Assembly (NCBI GenBank): GCA_051881435.1
Contig: JBJEPW010000010.1
Coordinates: forward strand, 62,001 to 126,000
Direction of reading: 5' to 3'
DNA length: 64,000 nucleotides
Source of the DNA: Fimenecus sp051881435
GTDB taxonomy: Bacteria > Bacillota > Clostridia > Oscillospirales > Acutalibacteraceae
A program made the translations under genes and the position numbers. Every line of letters starts with the position of its first letter. Position 1 is the stretch's first letter. The notes under the pieces are model-generated. The model was not told the DNA's origin. It saw only the letters and a program-made list of their open reading frames with translations, and searched no databases. Below, in pieces: positions 63,446 through 64,000 of the stretch.

Positions 63446-64000
63446 TATTTTGTGCCTCCTTCCTTAGCGCGCTTGCGGCTTTCATGGAGAACCTCGCCTT
63501 TGTAAATCCATACCTTAACGCCGATTCTGCCGTAGGTTGTTTTAGCCTCTGCAAAGCCGTAGTCAATGTCGGCACGGATTGTCTGAAGGGGGATTGTACC
63601 CTCATGATAGTGCTCGGTACGGGCAATTTCTGCGCCGCCGATTCTGCCGCTTACCTGTGTCTTAATACCCTTTGCGCCGAGACGCATTGTTCTGCTGATT
63701 GACTGTTTCAGTGCTCTTCTGAAAGAAATTCTTCTTTCAAGCTGTGAAGCAATGTTTTCAGCAACAAGCTGTGCATTAAGGTCAGGCTGCTTGATTTCAA
63801 CGATATTGATGAAAACTTCTTTATCGCCGCCAAGCTTTTTCTTGCAAATTTCTTTAAGCTTTTCAATCTCTGCACCCTGACGGCCGATTACCATGCCGGG
63901 CTTTGCGCAGTGAATGTTGATGCGTACTCTTTTTGCATCTCTTTCGATTTCTACCTTAGGAACACCTGCGGGAGCGAGTGTTTCAAGGAGATACTCACGA
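63445..64000 (-). CDS. rpsC: 30S ribosomal protein S3, 5' end outside window
   Basis: C-terminal 185 codons or so of S3, which helps form the mRNA entry site. The frame is open up to the window edge. The visible part begins REYLLETLAPAG and contains the KH-domain motif HCAKPGMVIGRQGAEIEKLK, then GRIGGAEIARTEHYHEGTIP. A methionine near 63894 is internal, not the start. Confidence 0.97.
   Translation of the reverse strand, partial: REYLLETLAPAGVPKVEIERDAKRVRINIHCAKPGMVIGRQGAEIEKLKEICKKKLGGDKEVFINIVEIKQPDLNAQLVAENIASQLERRISFRRALKQSISRTMRLGAKGIKTQVSGRIGGAEIARTEHYHEGTIPLQTIRADIDYGFAEAKTTYGRIGVKVWIYKGEVLHESRKRAKEGGTK

Noticed and set aside
1..64000. tRNA, rRNA or tmRNA genes
   Set aside because: I found no stretch with a tRNA-like cloverleaf or GGTTCGA-type T-arm in a proper context, and no rRNA sequence.

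Overview
The window is a low-to-mid GC chromosomal segment of an anaerobic member of the Clostridia, most likely from the Oscillospiraceae/Ruminococcaceae side of the Bacillota. The basis is the Gram-positive S10/spc/alpha ribosomal gene order ending adk-map-KOW-infA-rpmJ-rpsM-rpsK-rpsD-rpoA-rplQ, a zinc-type S14, a T-box and a glycine riboswitch, GatCAB next to aspS, Rrf2-type cysteine control, strong GGAGG ribosome binding sites, and several families of short palindromic (REP-like) repeats with their Y1 transposases. No rRNA, tRNA, CRISPR array or prophage was seen. The exact species cannot be named from the sequence.

Layout. 1-6.0 kb (+): 3' end of galM, ilvN-leuC-leuD, a tiny cysteine-rich membrane peptide with a structured leader, hflX, and a surface-anchored PI-PLC-like protein. 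6.0-17.4 kb (-): a myo-inositol catabolic cluster read from a promoter near 17.45 kb: iolJ, iolC, two unrelated membrane proteins, iolB, iolD, iolE, iolA, a REP-associated transposase (RAYT), iolG, then TfoX-like and YbaK-like genes. 17.6-19.1 kb (-): a pair of polytopic membrane proteins (DUF5058-like). 19.2-22.2 kb (+): a sulfur assimilation locus, with an Rrf2 regulator, a 24-codon leader peptide ending Cys-Cys-Lys-Cys-Cys-Lys, an O-acetylhomoserine sulfhydrylase and cysK. 22.2-30.4 kb: assorted housekeeping genes (membrane protein, MIF-like protein, proC, mscL with a zinc ribbon, a radical SAM protein, coaX with an ECF S component, ylmH) and a repeat-rich island with 210-bp direct repeats around two small divergent genes. 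30.5-35.7 kb (-): leucine genes (T-box, leuA ... leuB) invaded by a frameshifted Y1 transposase and three copies of a 29-bp palindrome. 35.8-48.6 kb: beta-helix protein, aspS-RAYT-gatCAB, an ABC exporter with a GH5-family glycosidase under a divergent XRE regulator, and a glycine-riboswitch-controlled AGCS symporter. 48.8-52.1 kb: three overlapping unknown genes, a YfcE-type phosphodiesterase with nagA, a 272-bp fold-back element, and a small membrane protein. 52.1-64.0 kb (-): the ribosomal protein/secY/rpoA cluster, cut inside rpsC.

The strongest unusual signals are: (1) the cysteine-codon leader peptide plus matching 25-bp candidate operators at the Rrf2 gene and at the sulfhydrylase promoter, which together suggest two-layer cysteine control; (2) both RAYT genes carry REP palindromes translated in frame at the same two places in the protein; (3) MITE-like fold-back elements whose ends overlap the stop codons of iolA and nagA; (4) a near-identical 210-bp direct repeat pair around a two-gene module; (5) the frameshifted transposase bracketed by inverted palindromes inside the leucine locus.
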